A DNA stretch of 64,000 nt, from the NCBI RefSeq assembly GCF_004118675.1, contig NZ_SDHZ01000002.1, positions 310,001 to 374,000 on the forward strand. The letters run 5' to 3'. The position numbers were made by a program, and so were the translations under genes. This DNA is from Filimonas effusa. Its GTDB lineage: Bacteria > Bacteroidota > Bacteroidia > Chitinophagales > Chitinophagaceae. This document shows, piece after piece, positions 54,801 to 63,018 of this stretch. How positions within the stretch are numbered: position 1 is the stretch's first letter; the number at the start of each line of letters is the position of its first letter. The notes under the pieces are model-generated. The model saw only the letters and a program-made list of their open reading frames with translations, was not told the origin of the DNA and did not search any database.

Positions 54801-57800
54801 GCTATGATCCACAAGAGCGTAATTATGCACCCGGCGACTCCCTGCATTTATTAAACGGCAGCAGCGTAAATGAACGCTTTGTCATTGAATACAGGCAACA
54901 GGGGCAGAACGAACCAGCTCCCTTTAGCTATCATAAAATAAAAAAAGGACAAACAGAGCAAACCATCCGCATCCAGGACAAAGACTGCGGAGGTTTTAGA
55001 ATAGCACGTGCCTTTGTGTACAACAATCGTATGTACACGACATACAATGATATCAAAGTAGCCTATCCAGGCAAAACACTGAACGTCTCTTATAAAACAT
55101 TCAGGGATAAAACAACACCAGGAAGCAAAGAAACCTGGAGCATCCAGGTAAAAACAGACACCGCTACTACCGCACAGGCCGAATTATTGACAGCCATGTA
55201 CGACGCCTCCCTCGATCAGTTCCGGCAGCATGCATGGGAGATACCCGATTACTGGCCCGCCTCAGGTTATTACCAGTGGAATTGGCAAAACGGCAACAAC
55301 TTTGAAAGCCAGGAAAGCAGCGAACCTTATTTCCCGGCACCGGAAAACGACTTCCAGGCCTATTACAATAACCAATATAGTAAGCTCGCCACAAGCATCT
55401 CAGATTTTAACGAACTAATCGTAGGAGAAGAGATCAGCTATGCTCCTGTTACTTCATCGCACGTAAGGGGTACAGAAATGGTGAAATTCACTCCACCTGC
55501 CGTCTCTTACGATAAAGAAGTAGATAACAGATCTGCCAGGCTAAGAGGATCATTCGCAATGCCTGCACCAATGCCTGCCGGAGCGATGAAACAAGCCTCT
55601 ATGGAACTGAAAACATTCTCCGCAAACAATCCGCAGGAAGCCCAAAGAGAAGCAACCCCGGATCTATCTGCTGAAAACGGCAACCCCGGAATGCCCATAC
55701 AGGTAAGAAGACAATTCAACGAAACCGCATTTTTCTTCCCGCAATTATACGCCGGCAAAGAAGGTAATTACACCTTCAGCTTTACCATACCCGAAGCACT
55801 CACCCAATGGAAATGGTTAAGCCTCGCACACACGCCTTCACTGGCATTCGGCACACAGCAACAAACCATCACTACACAAAAAAGCCTGATGGCACAGGTG
55901 AACGCCCCGCGCTTCATACGCCAGGGCGACAAGCTGACACTAATAGCCACCATCAGCAACCTCGATACAACAGCACTAAGCGGCCACGTAAAACTCGAAC
56001 TCCTCGATCCTGTCACATTACAAACCATAGACGCAGTCCTTGGCAATACCACAGCCAGCAGGCAATTCAACACCGCCGCAGGTCAGTCTTCGGTATTAGC
56101 ATTCCCTTTAAATATTCCTGCAAACTATCAGCAGGCTATCACCTACCGCATCACTGCCGAAGCAGGAAACTTCAGCGATGGCGAAGAGAATACAATACCC
56201 GTACTGCCCAACCGCACACTGGTTACCGAAACAGTGCCATTGCAGCTAAGTGGAAATACGACGAAAAACTATCGCCTCGAAAAACTATTGCAACAACAAA
56301 GCAATACGTTAAAAACCGAATCACTGACATTACAACAACAAAGCAATACGTTAAAAACCGAATCACTGACAATAGAATACACAACCAATCCGGCATGGCA
56401 GGCCCTGCAATCACTGCCCTACCTTGTCGAATATCCTTATGAATGCGCCGAACAAACATTCAACAGGTTCTATGCAAACAGGCTGGCGCATTTCCTGATC
56501 CATCGCTCACCAACATTCAGCAACGCTTTCAGCCTCTGGCAAAAAGATACTGCCGCATTGTTGAGCAATCTTGAAAAAGAGGGATCACTAAAACAACTGC
56601 TGCTTACCGAAACCCCATGGGTGAACGAAGCAAAGAACGAAAGAGAACAAAAACAGCGGCTCGTAAAACTTTTCATAACCGATGCCAATACCAACACATC
56701 TGCGGCACTGCAACAGCTGCAACAAATGCAGCAGCAGGATGGCAGCTTCAGCTGGTTCAAAGGAGGACAGCCCGACAGGTACATTACCACGTACATCGTA
56801 ACAGGCATGGGCAAACTGCAAAAACTTGGCGCCCTGTCTCTCAACAAAGGGGCGAATAACATCTGCACAGCAGCCATCGCATACATCGACAGGCAAGCTG
56901 CAGAAGAATACAAACAGCTCATCACCCGTAAAGCCGATCTTAAACAAAACCACCTCAGTTCAGGCGCCATCCAGTACCTGTATGCACGCAGCTTCTTTAA
57001 AAACATACCTTTCAAAGACAAAACAGCATACCAGTTCCTGCTTACACAGGCATCCACCTATTGGATGAAACAAAACAATTATAATAAAGCATTACTGGCA
57101 ACAGTATTATATCGCAACGAAAAAGGTGCCGTAGCCAAAGACCGTATCCTGCCATCCATCCTCGAACATGCTATTGCAGACAAAGAAAACGGCATGTACT
57201 GGAAAGATCGGATCACCTGCTTCTGGCACCCCTCTCCTATAGAGCACCAGTCGGCCATCATGATGGCAGTTGCCGAGATCAGCAAAGGATATACAGCATC
57301 CAAACTAGACAGCTTCTACCGCGAAATGCGCACCTGGCTGGTCCTTAACAAGCAAACAAACAACTGGGGCACCACAACAGCTACTGCCGATGCATGTTAT
57401 GCCCTGCTCGCCGACATCTCGGAATTGAACAGCGGCAGGCAGGTGACCATACAAATAGGAGATACAACTATCCAGTCGGCACAACAGTCCACCGAAGCCG
57501 GAACCGGCTATTTTTCCAAAAGAATAGAAGGCGCAGCAGTAACCCCTGCCATGGGTAATATCAAAGTAAGCACCTATGCCAAAATACCCGATGCACGTAA
57601 CCAGTCCAACATCAGTTATGGAGCAATATACTGGCAGTATTTCGAAGACATGAACAAGATCACTGCCCCCGCCGGCAATCCATTATCGATAGAAAAGAAG
57701 TTGTTCCTGCAAAAAACAACTGAAAAAGAAAATACACTGGAAGACATCGCCCCAAACACAACACTGAAAAAAGGAGACAGGATAGTAGTCCAACTGGTAT

Positions 57801-58102
57801 TAAAAGCCGACAGGGACATGGATTACGTACACCTCAAAGACATGCGCGCAGCCACCATGGAGCCCGTTGATGTACTAAGCGGCTACAAGTGGACCGAAGG
57901 CCTCGGCTACTACGAAGCCAACAACGACGCCAGCACCAGCTTCTTTATAGACCATTTACGTAAAGGAACCTATATCGTTAGCTACCCGGTATACCTTTCG
58001 CACGAAGGCACCTTTACCGCCGGCATTGCAACCGCCTCCTGTATGTATGCGCCATCCTTTAACAGCCACAGCGAAAGCAGGCAGCTGCAGGTAAAACAAT
58101 AA
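51842..58102 (+). CDS. Alpha-2-macroglobulin family protein with intact thioester
   Basis: A 2086-residue secreted protein, signal peptide 1-21 (ending LSAQ). About 380 N-terminal helical residues are followed by macroglobulin beta-domains, including MG2 (about 595-700; DRSIYRPGHTVFLKGI) and the MG7-type segment (about 1295-1390; QWKWLSLAHTPSLAFG). The thioester domain contains Cys1535-Ala-Glu-Gln1538 (PYECAEQTF), and the alpha-alpha toroid runs to about 1850. Bacterial macroglobulins trap attacking proteases by covalent thioester capture. A 42-bp in-frame duplication repeats 14 residues at about 1483-1510, just before the thioester. There is no pbpC neighbour, unlike the enterobacterial type. 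Confidence 0.9.
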   Translation: MKNSFLVCLIASLLSSFQLSAQQHTDSFPNQWREIDSLYAKADLPKSTLSKVKNLYNKAYQQKNEPQIIKTLIYQLQLTSSLSDNDNSASSRITGLQHEIPKAFSIPQKSILQTLLAKEYSIAYQEYSWKIRGRQTISNDTTADFTQWSATRFYQVIDSLWKEALTPAQVLKTTTISSYSPVIIRGTVDSTIQRDLYDLLLREALESYRLASAISFNFQPGKITEAAFLPAATFVNHDFTVSGPSDQLSKTLKYYQLLLKHHLNDPNPAALLDLDIDRIQWAFNLSQPSDPQRDSLYLNALNAITSRYDNEPAAAGAYFQIANYYAVKATGYNPLTDTANRYYYSRAKAIIEEQLARPYPESQTRTGMRQLLYSITCPKLSTIAEKINIPGQPFRLYVSYKNTTTLYGRLLRYNASPDANLKYQLYEPAIADSLLALPAYKQFSQTLPATNDYQKHSVEIKLDALPAGRYILVTSSDSSFSKKPEQLSIQPFDVTNISYIYRNNSYFVLDRETGKPLAGCNVLITPTYWDSKTGTQKDKPTLSFRTNENGYFQPQKINGAAKTILTWHNDTLVLEASSYYENRSGSPQQTAENVRVHFFTDRSIYRPGHTVFLKGIAVTQRSSNKQPAIRPANDSIKIFLYNSSYTAIDSIMVSTNTYGSFTAQFKLPAQALTGSYNILTRTSQTLPRATSYYGATTIQVEEYKRPKFYVSFDTLPGSYKLNDTIILTGKAKAYTGNPIANANVTYSITRQAHIPYQWLIKTNRLPLIQKTNIINGIVTTDEQGAFTIKFPASPNLNIARDIKPVFTFEATAAVTDLSGETREGLNTISIGYTPLQVTLNTPDIADTKNFTQISASVENLSGKTIPSNVSITVFPLEAPQRLIRQRYWDQPDQFVMSYNEYIRDFPNDEYKDENNRDTWPRKTATVKAVFSTAGKQAYTLNRSLPAGWYVIEAGVTDNNNDTIKDIKYIRIFDRSAKELPFADYNWSYDPQERNYAPGDSLHLLNGSSVNERFVIEYRQQGQNEPAPFSYHKIKKGQTEQTIRIQDKDCGGFRIARAFVYNNRMYTTYNDIKVAYPGKTLNVSYKTFRDKTTPGSKETWSIQVKTDTATTAQAELLTAMYDASLDQFRQHAWEIPDYWPASGYYQWNWQNGNNFESQESSEPYFPAPENDFQAYYNNQYSKLATSISDFNELIVGEEISYAPVTSSHVRGTEMVKFTPPAVSYDKEVDNRSARLRGSFAMPAPMPAGAMKQASMELKTFSANNPQEAQREATPDLSAENGNPGMPIQVRRQFNETAFFFPQLYAGKEGNYTFSFTIPEALTQWKWLSLAHTPSLAFGTQQQTITTQKSLMAQVNAPRFIRQGDKLTLIATISNLDTTALSGHVKLELLDPVTLQTIDAVLGNTTASRQFNTAAGQSSVLAFPLNIPANYQQAITYRITAEAGNFSDGEENTIPVLPNRTLVTETVPLQLSGNTTKNYRLEKLLQQQSNTLKTESLTLQQQSNTLKTESLTIEYTTNPAWQALQSLPYLVEYPYECAEQTFNRFYANRLAHFLIHRSPTFSNAFSLWQKDTAALLSNLEKEGSLKQLLLTETPWVNEAKNEREQKQRLVKLFITDANTNTSAALQQLQQMQQQDGSFSWFKGGQPDRYITTYIVTGMGKLQKLGALSLNKGANNICTAAIAYIDRQAAEEYKQLITRKADLKQNHLSSGAIQYLYARSFFKNIPFKDKTAYQFLLTQASTYWMKQNNYNKALLATVLYRNEKGAVAKDRILPSILEHAIADKENGMYWKDRITCFWHPSPIEHQSAIMMAVAEISKGYTASKLDSFYREMRTWLVLNKQTNNWGTTTATADACYALLADISELNSGRQVTIQIGDTTIQSAQQSTEAGTGYFSKRIEGAAVTPAMGNIKVSTYAKIPDARNQSNISYGAIYWQYFEDMNKITAPAGNPLSIEKKLFLQKTTEKENTLEDIAPNTTLKKGDRIVVQLVLKADRDMDYVHLKDMRAATMEPVDVLSGYKWTEGLGYYEANNDASTSFFIDHLRKGTYIVSYPVYLSHEGTFTAGIATASCMYAPSFNSHSESRQLQVKQ
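56291..56371 (+). repeat. In-frame 42-bp tandem duplication in the macroglobulin gene
   Basis: Two copies of a 42-bp unit start at 56291 and 56333; the 39 bases that can be compared are identical. Each encodes QQQSNTLKTESLT, the units being joined by Leu. Exact identity points to recent slippage or recombination. It lies about 25 residues before the thioester Cys, in the linker into the thioester domain. Confidence 0.95.
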
Positions 58103-58108
58103 GCAATA

Positions 58109-58116
58109 TATCTTTG
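58109..58116 (+). promoter_or_regulatory. -7 promoter box (TATCTTTG) of the FAD oxidoreductase gene
   Basis: TATCTTTG ends 5 bp before the ATG and lies just after the macroglobulin stop; it may give the gene its own near-leaderless transcript. No -33 element is visible. Confidence 0.35.
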
Positions 58117-58121
58117 CAAAC

Positions 58122-59183
58122 ATGGAAGTAGATTATATCATCATAGGACAAGGCATCTGCGGCAGCTTTTTAAGCTGGGAACTAAGTAAGGAAGGACAAA
58201 AACTTTTGATAATAGATGAACCAAGGCCCTTCTCCTCTACCAAAGTGGCAAGCGGCGTCATCAACCCCGTTACAGGCCGCCAGGTAGTAACCACATGGCT
58301 TGCCGAAGAACTGATCCCTTTCACGTGGGACAGCTATAGCCAGCTGGGCGAACATATAGGCGAACAACTGGTAGAGCCATGCAGCATCTACGCCTTCCCG
58401 CCATCAGAACAAATGCGGGAAGCCTATAATAAAAAAATGGAAGAAGGTCCTGGTTTCGTCAAACCCCTTCCAATTGAAACAACAGAGCTGTATCACCAGT
58501 ATTTCAACTTCAGGAACGGTGCAGTAGAGATCACGCCCGTATGGCTTATTCACCTGCATAAACTCCTGAAAGGCTGGCGGCAGCAACTAGCTACTTATCA
58601 CACCCTTTGGGAAGAAAAGTTCGACAACACGCAATTGCAGATCCAGCCCAGCCATGTAAGCTATAAAGGCATAAAAGCAAAAAAGGTCTTCTTCTGTAAT
58701 GGGATAGATACCTTTGAGCATCCGCTTTGGTCAAAGCTTCCCTACAGTTATAACAAAGGCGAAGCCCTGATAGCCGACATCCCCGGCCTTCCGTTCAAAC
58801 ACATCTATAAATTCGGCATCACCACCCTGGTCCCCTGGTACAATAACCTCTGGTGGGTGGGCAGCAGTTACGACAACCACTTCACCGACGACCAGCCCTC
58901 CGAAACATTCCGCAACAGGAAAATGGCAGAGCTCGAACTCCTGCTCAAATGCGACTATTCCGTCATCGACCATATCGCATCCATCAGGCCCGCCACAATA
59001 GAACGCAGGCCTTTTGCAGGCTTTCATCCACTGCACCCCACTGCCGGTATCTTCAATGGAATGGGCACCAAAGGCTGTTCCCTGGCGCCCTACCTCGCCA
59101 AACAGCTGGCAAGAGAAACGCTCTATAACGAACCGGTAATAGCGTCCGCCTCCGTGCAACGCTTTAGCGGCATCCTCAAATAA
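58122..59183 (+). CDS. FAD-dependent oxidoreductase, DAO family
   Basis: A 353-residue flavoprotein of the D-amino-acid oxidase/glycine oxidase type. The N-terminal dinucleotide fold is VDYIIIGQGICGSFLSWEL, with the acidic end of the second strand in LLIIDEP. SGVINPVTGRQ and the C-terminal FNGMGTKGCSLAPYLAKQL are typical FAD-contact regions. It probably oxidises an amine or amino acid; the substrate is unknown. It lies 19 bp after the macroglobulin gene, but the proteins have no clear functional link. Confidence 0.8.
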   Translation: MEVDYIIIGQGICGSFLSWELSKEGQKLLIIDEPRPFSSTKVASGVINPVTGRQVVTTWLAEELIPFTWDSYSQLGEHIGEQLVEPCSIYAFPPSEQMREAYNKKMEEGPGFVKPLPIETTELYHQYFNFRNGAVEITPVWLIHLHKLLKGWRQQLATYHTLWEEKFDNTQLQIQPSHVSYKGIKAKKVFFCNGIDTFEHPLWSKLPYSYNKGEALIADIPGLPFKHIYKFGITTLVPWYNNLWWVGSSYDNHFTDDQPSETFRNRKMAELELLLKCDYSVIDHIASIRPATIERRPFAGFHPLHPTAGIFNGMGTKGCSLAPYLAKQLARETLYNEPVIASASVQRFSGILK

Positions 59184-59194
59184 AAAAAACAGGG

Positions 59195-59221
59195 AGGCCT
59201 GGCAACGCTGAAATCAGGCCT
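59195..59221 (+). terminator. Weak hairpin after the FAD oxidoreductase gene
   Basis: AGGCCTG/CAGGCCT arms with a 13-nt loop lie 12 bp past the stop. The tail is TCCCC, so termination is uncertain. The following 160 bp before arsR show no other clear element. Confidence 0.35.
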
Positions 59222-59383
59222 TCCCCAGAGACAATAACCCAGGGAAGCCGGCTCTCCAGGTCAGCCTCTCCTCTAGTAAAACATGCGCAAACCTGCTCTC
59301 CTAATCAAGCCCTCCCTGTGCTCATAATTTAAAACTAAGCCTGTCGCAGCTTGATCAGAAATATTTGTTCGTCTCAAACAACC

Positions 59384-59399
59384 ATCGTAATATTGCGAT
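59384..59399. promoter_or_regulatory. ArsR operator at arsR
   Basis: ATCGTAATATTGCGAT, preceded by CAACC, is an imperfect palindrome ending at the base before the arsR ATG. A near copy lies upstream of arsM. Two copies at both genes of the cassette, and binding right at the start codon, fit autorepression by ArsR. Confidence 0.7.
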
Positions 59400-59732
59400 A
59401 TGGGAGCAACAAAATCAGATCTCTTCACCAAACAGCAGAACCAGGTAGCGAATATGGCTAAAGCATTGGCACATCCTGCCCGTATTGCCATCCTGCAATA
59501 CCTGGTTAAAAAGAATGCCTGTGTATGTGGCGATCTGGTAGAAGAACTGGGATTAGCACAGGCAACCACTTCACAGCATTTGAAAGAGCTGAAAACAGCC
59601 GGCCTTATTCAGGGCGCTATCGAAGGGGCGAGCGTTTGCTATTGTATCAACCCTAAAGTATGGAACCAGTACAGAGACCTGTTTGCCGGTTTCTTTAAGG
59701 AAGTGAATCTGACAGGAGAAAAATGTTGCTGA
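59400..59732 (+). CDS. arsR: ArsR-family metalloregulator
   Basis: A 110-residue winged-helix repressor. It has the [14 protein letters not shown] lead-in, [14 protein letters not shown] and the recognition helix [16 protein letters not shown]. The CVC pair in helix 3 is the usual As(III)/Sb(III)-binding site of ArsR, with the C-terminal KCC as possible extra ligands. It is first in the cassette arsR-arsM-arsC, and its operator overlaps the start region. Confidence 0.9.
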   Translation: MGATKSDLFTKQQNQVANMAKALAHPARIAILQYLVKKNACVCGDLVEELGLAQATTSQHLKELKTAGLIQGAIEGASVCYCINPKVWNQYRDLFAGFFKEVNLTGEKCC

Positions 59733-59752
59733 CATTTTTTTTACTTACAACC

Positions 59753-59768
59753 ATCGCAATATTGCAAT
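59753..59768. promoter_or_regulatory. ArsR operator upstream of arsM
   Basis: ATCGCAATATTGCAAT contains the perfect GCAATATTGC palindrome and, like the first site, is preceded by CAACC. It lies 20 bp before the arsM ATG, so arsM and arsC likely have a second ArsR-controlled promoter. Confidence 0.7.
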
Positions 59769-59788
59769 TATACAATAAATAAAAAAAC

Positions 59789-60637
59789 ATGCCTACAGAT
59801 CAGGAACTCAAAAACATGGTAAGGCAGAAATACAGCGAAATTGCCTTACAGGATAAAGAGGAGAATCAAGCCTCCTGCTGCGGCGCCGGCAGCTGCTCAA
59901 CAGAAGTGTACAATATTATGAGCGACGATTATACCGCGCTTGAAGGCTACAATGCCAACGCCGATCTGGGTTTGGGATGCGGCCTGCCCACGCAATTCGC
60001 ACAGATAAAAAAAGGCGATACGGTGATCGACCTGGGCAGCGGCGCCGGCAACGACTGCTTTATAGCCCGCCATGAAGCAGGTGAAACCGGAAAGGTCATC
60101 GGTATCGATTTCACACCTGCCATGATTCAAAAGGCCCGTTATAATGCAGAAGTACGCGGCTTTAATAACGTAGAGTTCCGGCAGGGCGACATCGAAAAGA
60201 TGCCGGTGACGGCAAATACAGCTGATGTAATAGTTAGCAACTGTGTTTTAAACCTCGTACCCAATAAGGACGGCGTATTTAAAGAGATCTTCCGCGTTTT
60301 AAAGCCTGGCGGCCACTTTAGTATATCCGATATCGTGTTGGAAGGACATCTGCCCACCAACATACAACATGCTGCCGAAATGTACGCCGGCTGCGTATCC
60401 GGCGCCATTCAAAAGCAGGCATATATGGAGCTGATCGCTGCAAACGGTTTTTCCAATATCACCATACAAAAAGAAAAAGCGATCATCATACCAAACGATA
60501 TTCTCTCCGGCTATTTATCATCAGAAGAAATAGCGGCATTTAAAAGCGGTAATACGGGCATTTATAGCATAACAGTATATGCAGAAAAGCCCGATGAGGC
60601 CGCAGCGCCCTGCTGTGCACCCGGCTGCTGCAATTAA
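59789..60637 (+). CDS. arsM: Arsenite S-adenosylmethionine methyltransferase
   Basis: A 282-residue SAM-dependent methyltransferase that methylates As(III), a detoxification reaction. SAM-binding DLGSGAGNDC near residue 76-85. The conserved arsenic cysteines are present: the one in LGLGCGLPTQ, the one in VSNCVLNLVP and the one in YAGCVSGA. An N-terminal CCGAGSC motif and a C-terminal CCAPGCC tail are extra Cys-rich ends seen in bacterial ArsM. The gene follows arsR and has its own ArsR-type operator. Confidence 0.92.
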   Translation: MPTDQELKNMVRQKYSEIALQDKEENQASCCGAGSCSTEVYNIMSDDYTALEGYNANADLGLGCGLPTQFAQIKKGDTVIDLGSGAGNDCFIARHEAGETGKVIGIDFTPAMIQKARYNAEVRGFNNVEFRQGDIEKMPVTANTADVIVSNCVLNLVPNKDGVFKEIFRVLKPGGHFSISDIVLEGHLPTNIQHAAEMYAGCVSGAIQKQAYMELIAANGFSNITIQKEKAIIIPNDILSGYLSSEEIAAFKSGNTGIYSITVYAEKPDEAAAPCCAPGCCN

Positions 60638-60692
60638 TAGAAAACAGGTACCTCCCATACCGCTGCTCCTGACATTCATAAATAAACAAGCC

Positions 60693-61319
60693 ATGCAGCT
60701 TTACCCTACAATTGTGAGCTATCTCAAAGAAGCAGAAAAAGAAATAGACTTTATCCCAGCTGAAAGAAAAGATGCACTGGAAAAATTGACCGCTTTTGTA
60801 AAAGAAAGGACAGGTGCAGGTAAACCATCATATCTGGTGTTTATCTGCACCCATAATTCCCGGCGCAGCCATACCGCTCAATTGTGGGCTGCCGCTGCTG
60901 CCGCCTATTACAGCATCGATCACGTAGAAACTTATTCGGGGGGTACAGAAGTAACAGCCTTTCATCAAAACGCCATAAAAGCCCTGTCCAACGCAGGTTT
61001 TCACATAATGCCGGCTAAAAACGGCGAAAACCCGGTATATAACGTAAAGCTGGGCGATCACCTGCCCATTATCAGGTCGTTTTCAAAAAAATTCATGGAC
61101 ACCCCCAATCCCCAGGCAGATTTTGCGGCTATAATGACGTGCTCCAGCGCAGACCGGGGCTGCCCCTTCGTTCCCGGTGCCACAGCCAGAATTGCCATCC
61201 CGTACAACGACCCGAAAGCTTCCGACGGTACGCCACAGCAGGAGCAGGTATACGCTGAAAGAGGCAAAAACATTGCAGTTGAAATGCTCTATGTTTTTTC
61301 CGGTATAAGAAAAAGCTGA
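60693..61319 (+). CDS. arsC: Arsenate reductase, low-molecular-weight phosphatase fold (thioredoxin-coupled type)
   Basis: A 208-residue protein of the LMW tyrosine-phosphatase fold. The P-loop is FICTHNSRRSH (Cx5RS), and a second pair of cysteines occurs as CSSADRGC (Cx6C). This arrangement matches the three-cysteine arsenate reductase of plasmid pI258 (Cys10, Cys82, Cys89), which reduces As(V) and is recycled by thioredoxin. The start is the ATG before QLYPTIVSYL; a longer upstream frame runs over the end of arsM. An As(III) exporter (ArsB/Acr3) is not in the window; ArsM may be the sink for the product. Confidence 0.85.
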   Translation: MQLYPTIVSYLKEAEKEIDFIPAERKDALEKLTAFVKERTGAGKPSYLVFICTHNSRRSHTAQLWAAAAAAYYSIDHVETYSGGTEVTAFHQNAIKALSNAGFHIMPAKNGENPVYNVKLGDHLPIIRSFSKKFMDTPNPQADFAAIMTCSSADRGCPFVPGATARIAIPYNDPKASDGTPQQEQVYAERGKNIAVEMLYVFSGIRKS

Positions 61320-61370
61320 ACAGTATTGAAATTATCTTAACGAATTTATTCCGCGCAGAAAGCAGTCTTA

Positions 61371-61378
61371 TATCTTTG
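61371..61378 (+). promoter_or_regulatory. -7 promoter box (TATCTTTG) of the small membrane protein gene
   Basis: TATCTTTG lies 25 bp before the ATG, giving a short normal leader. It separates this gene from the ars operon. Confidence 0.4.
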
Positions 61379-61403
61379 CACGCTAGTAAAACTTCTTGTG
61401 CTT

Positions 61404-61811
61404 ATGAGTCAGCAAAAAGTAGAGCCCGATTACCGGATTCCACTTAGTTACCGCCGCATGGAAAACATGCATATCGTATTCTGGCTGTTTAAAGATATCA
61501 GCTGGTGTATGATCTGGAAACCGCTGGGGATTATCATGATCTTCCCCACACTTATCATCTCCATTGTCATCGCCTGGCGCACCCGCCAGCTGGTATCCGA
61601 ACTCTGTCATAACCTCGCCATCTCCATCTGGATCGCCGCCAACAGCTACTGGATGATCAGCGAATTCCTCCATTTCGACGACCATATCGTTTTCGGCACC
61701 TTCACCTATAAGCACATGGCCATGATCCCGTTTTGCCTGGGCATCCTCATCCTGGCTTACTACTATCTGTACTGGAAACCAAAGAATAAAAACGAAATAG
61801 AAACCTTATAA
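61404..61811 (+). CDS. Small four-helix membrane protein of unknown function
   Basis: A 135-residue protein I cannot assign to a named family. About four hydrophobic helices are visible: residues 35-55 (WKPLGIIMIFPTLIISIVIA), 65-85, a shorter one near 92 and one at 105-123. His and Trp are frequent near the membrane edges (MENMHIVFWLFKDISWCMIW, FLHFDDHIVFGTFTYKH). It follows the ars cassette by 84 bp but has its own promoter box, so a metal role would be only a guess. The ATG is preferred to a GTG two codons upstream. Confidence 0.65.
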   Translation: MSQQKVEPDYRIPLSYRRMENMHIVFWLFKDISWCMIWKPLGIIMIFPTLIISIVIAWRTRQLVSELCHNLAISIWIAANSYWMISEFLHFDDHIVFGTFTYKHMAMIPFCLGILILAYYYLYWKPKNKNEIETL

Positions 61812-61819
61812 GCCAAACC

Positions 61820-63004
61820 TTACTTGTTGGTTTGCACCGCTGCTTTCGAAGCAGACACCTTACCCGCCAGTAACGTAATACCAAAACCAGTGATCGCAAC
61901 CAGGGCAAACGCCCAGCGCAGGTTGGCAGCTTCAGCAATATAACCGATCACAGGAGGCCCAAGCAGGAAACCTATATAACCAACTATCGACACCGCAGCT
62001 ATAGCCGGACCGGGAGCCATCTTTGTATTCTTACCCGTAATACTAAACACCAGCGGCACTACGCACGATACCCCAAAACCGGTGATCAGGTACCCGATCA
62101 TCCCGGTAATGAAATAAGGAAAAGCTACTACGGTGAACAATCCCAGCGCAATCAAACAGCCGCATAGCTGCAGCATCTTCTTCACGCCATGTTTGTTAAC
62201 CAGCGAATCGCCCACAAACCTTCCGGCTGCCATGGCACACATATAACCGGCATAACCAATTCCTATATGCGACGGCGTTACATGAACCACTTTCTGAAAA
62301 TAGATCCCACACCAGTCATACATCGTCCCTTCGCAGGCCATGCTTGCAAAAGCGATCAGGCCCAGCTTCAGCAAAGGCTTGTCGGGCAAGGCCAGCAGTG
62401 GCTTCTTGACATTGGTTTTTACATCTTCAGAAAGAGCATCGCCAAAAGAATAAAAAGTCAGTAGCAGCGTCAGCACACCTACAACCAGGAAATGCATAAA
62501 AACAGATACCTGTAATGAAAGCATCAGCCATCCTACCGCAGCACCTCCAAAGCCTGCAAGACTCCAGACGCCATGAAAAGAAGCAATGACCGACTTCTGG
62601 TACAAAGCCTGTACACCCACGGATTGTGCATTGATAGAAATATTGAGAAAGTTGCGCGAAGCGCCAAAAAGAAAAAGTAATACCACCAGCTGCCATACCT
62701 GGTTCACCAATCCCAATGCCGGCAACAGTGCAGCATATAACAACGCGCCGGCCAGCATCACAAACCGGCTGCTCACCCGCCCCAGCAACATCCCCGTGAA
62801 CGGAAGCGTTAATATCAGTCCCATTGGCAACGCAAACAACACCGATCCCAGCTGCGCCTCATTTAAATGTAACTGGCTCTGCAGCGTGGGAATACGCGAA
62901 GCCCAGCTCGCAAAAGTAAAACCCGAAATAAAAAAGAAAATACTGACTGCTATCCTGATCTTTAATCGCGACGGAGCAGCATCGCCGGAAACTGATAATG
63001 ACAT
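61820..63004 (-). CDS. MFS transporter, YbjJ-like (first of two tandem paralogues)
   Basis: A 394-residue, 12-helix major facilitator. It has the SGFTFASWASRIPTLQ opening, the conserved loop GRVSSRFVMLAGALL between helices 2 and 3, and a second-half IYFQKVVHVTPSHIGIGYAG. This set is shared by YbjJ-like proteins of unknown substrate. It lies 14 bp downstream of a closely related gene on the same strand; aligned blocks such as SMACEGTMYDWCGIYFQKVV versus SMVCEGTMFDWSGVYFQKVV show a tandem duplication. Substrate unknown. Confidence 0.85.
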   Translation of the reverse strand: MSLSVSGDAAPSRLKIRIAVSIFFFISGFTFASWASRIPTLQSQLHLNEAQLGSVLFALPMGLILTLPFTGMLLGRVSSRFVMLAGALLYAALLPALGLVNQVWQLVVLLFLFGASRNFLNISINAQSVGVQALYQKSVIASFHGVWSLAGFGGAAVGWLMLSLQVSVFMHFLVVGVLTLLLTFYSFGDALSEDVKTNVKKPLLALPDKPLLKLGLIAFASMACEGTMYDWCGIYFQKVVHVTPSHIGIGYAGYMCAMAAGRFVGDSLVNKHGVKKMLQLCGCLIALGLFTVVAFPYFITGMIGYLITGFGVSCVVPLVFSITGKNTKMAPGPAIAAVSIVGYIGFLLGPPVIGYIAEAANLRWAFALVAITGFGITLLAGKVSASKAAVQTNK

Positions 63005-63018
63005 AAAATATACCTCTC

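Noticed and set aside
56291-56371. Tandem repeat as a CRISPR-like array
   Set aside because: Only two units, no spacers, and it is in frame inside a conserved gene.
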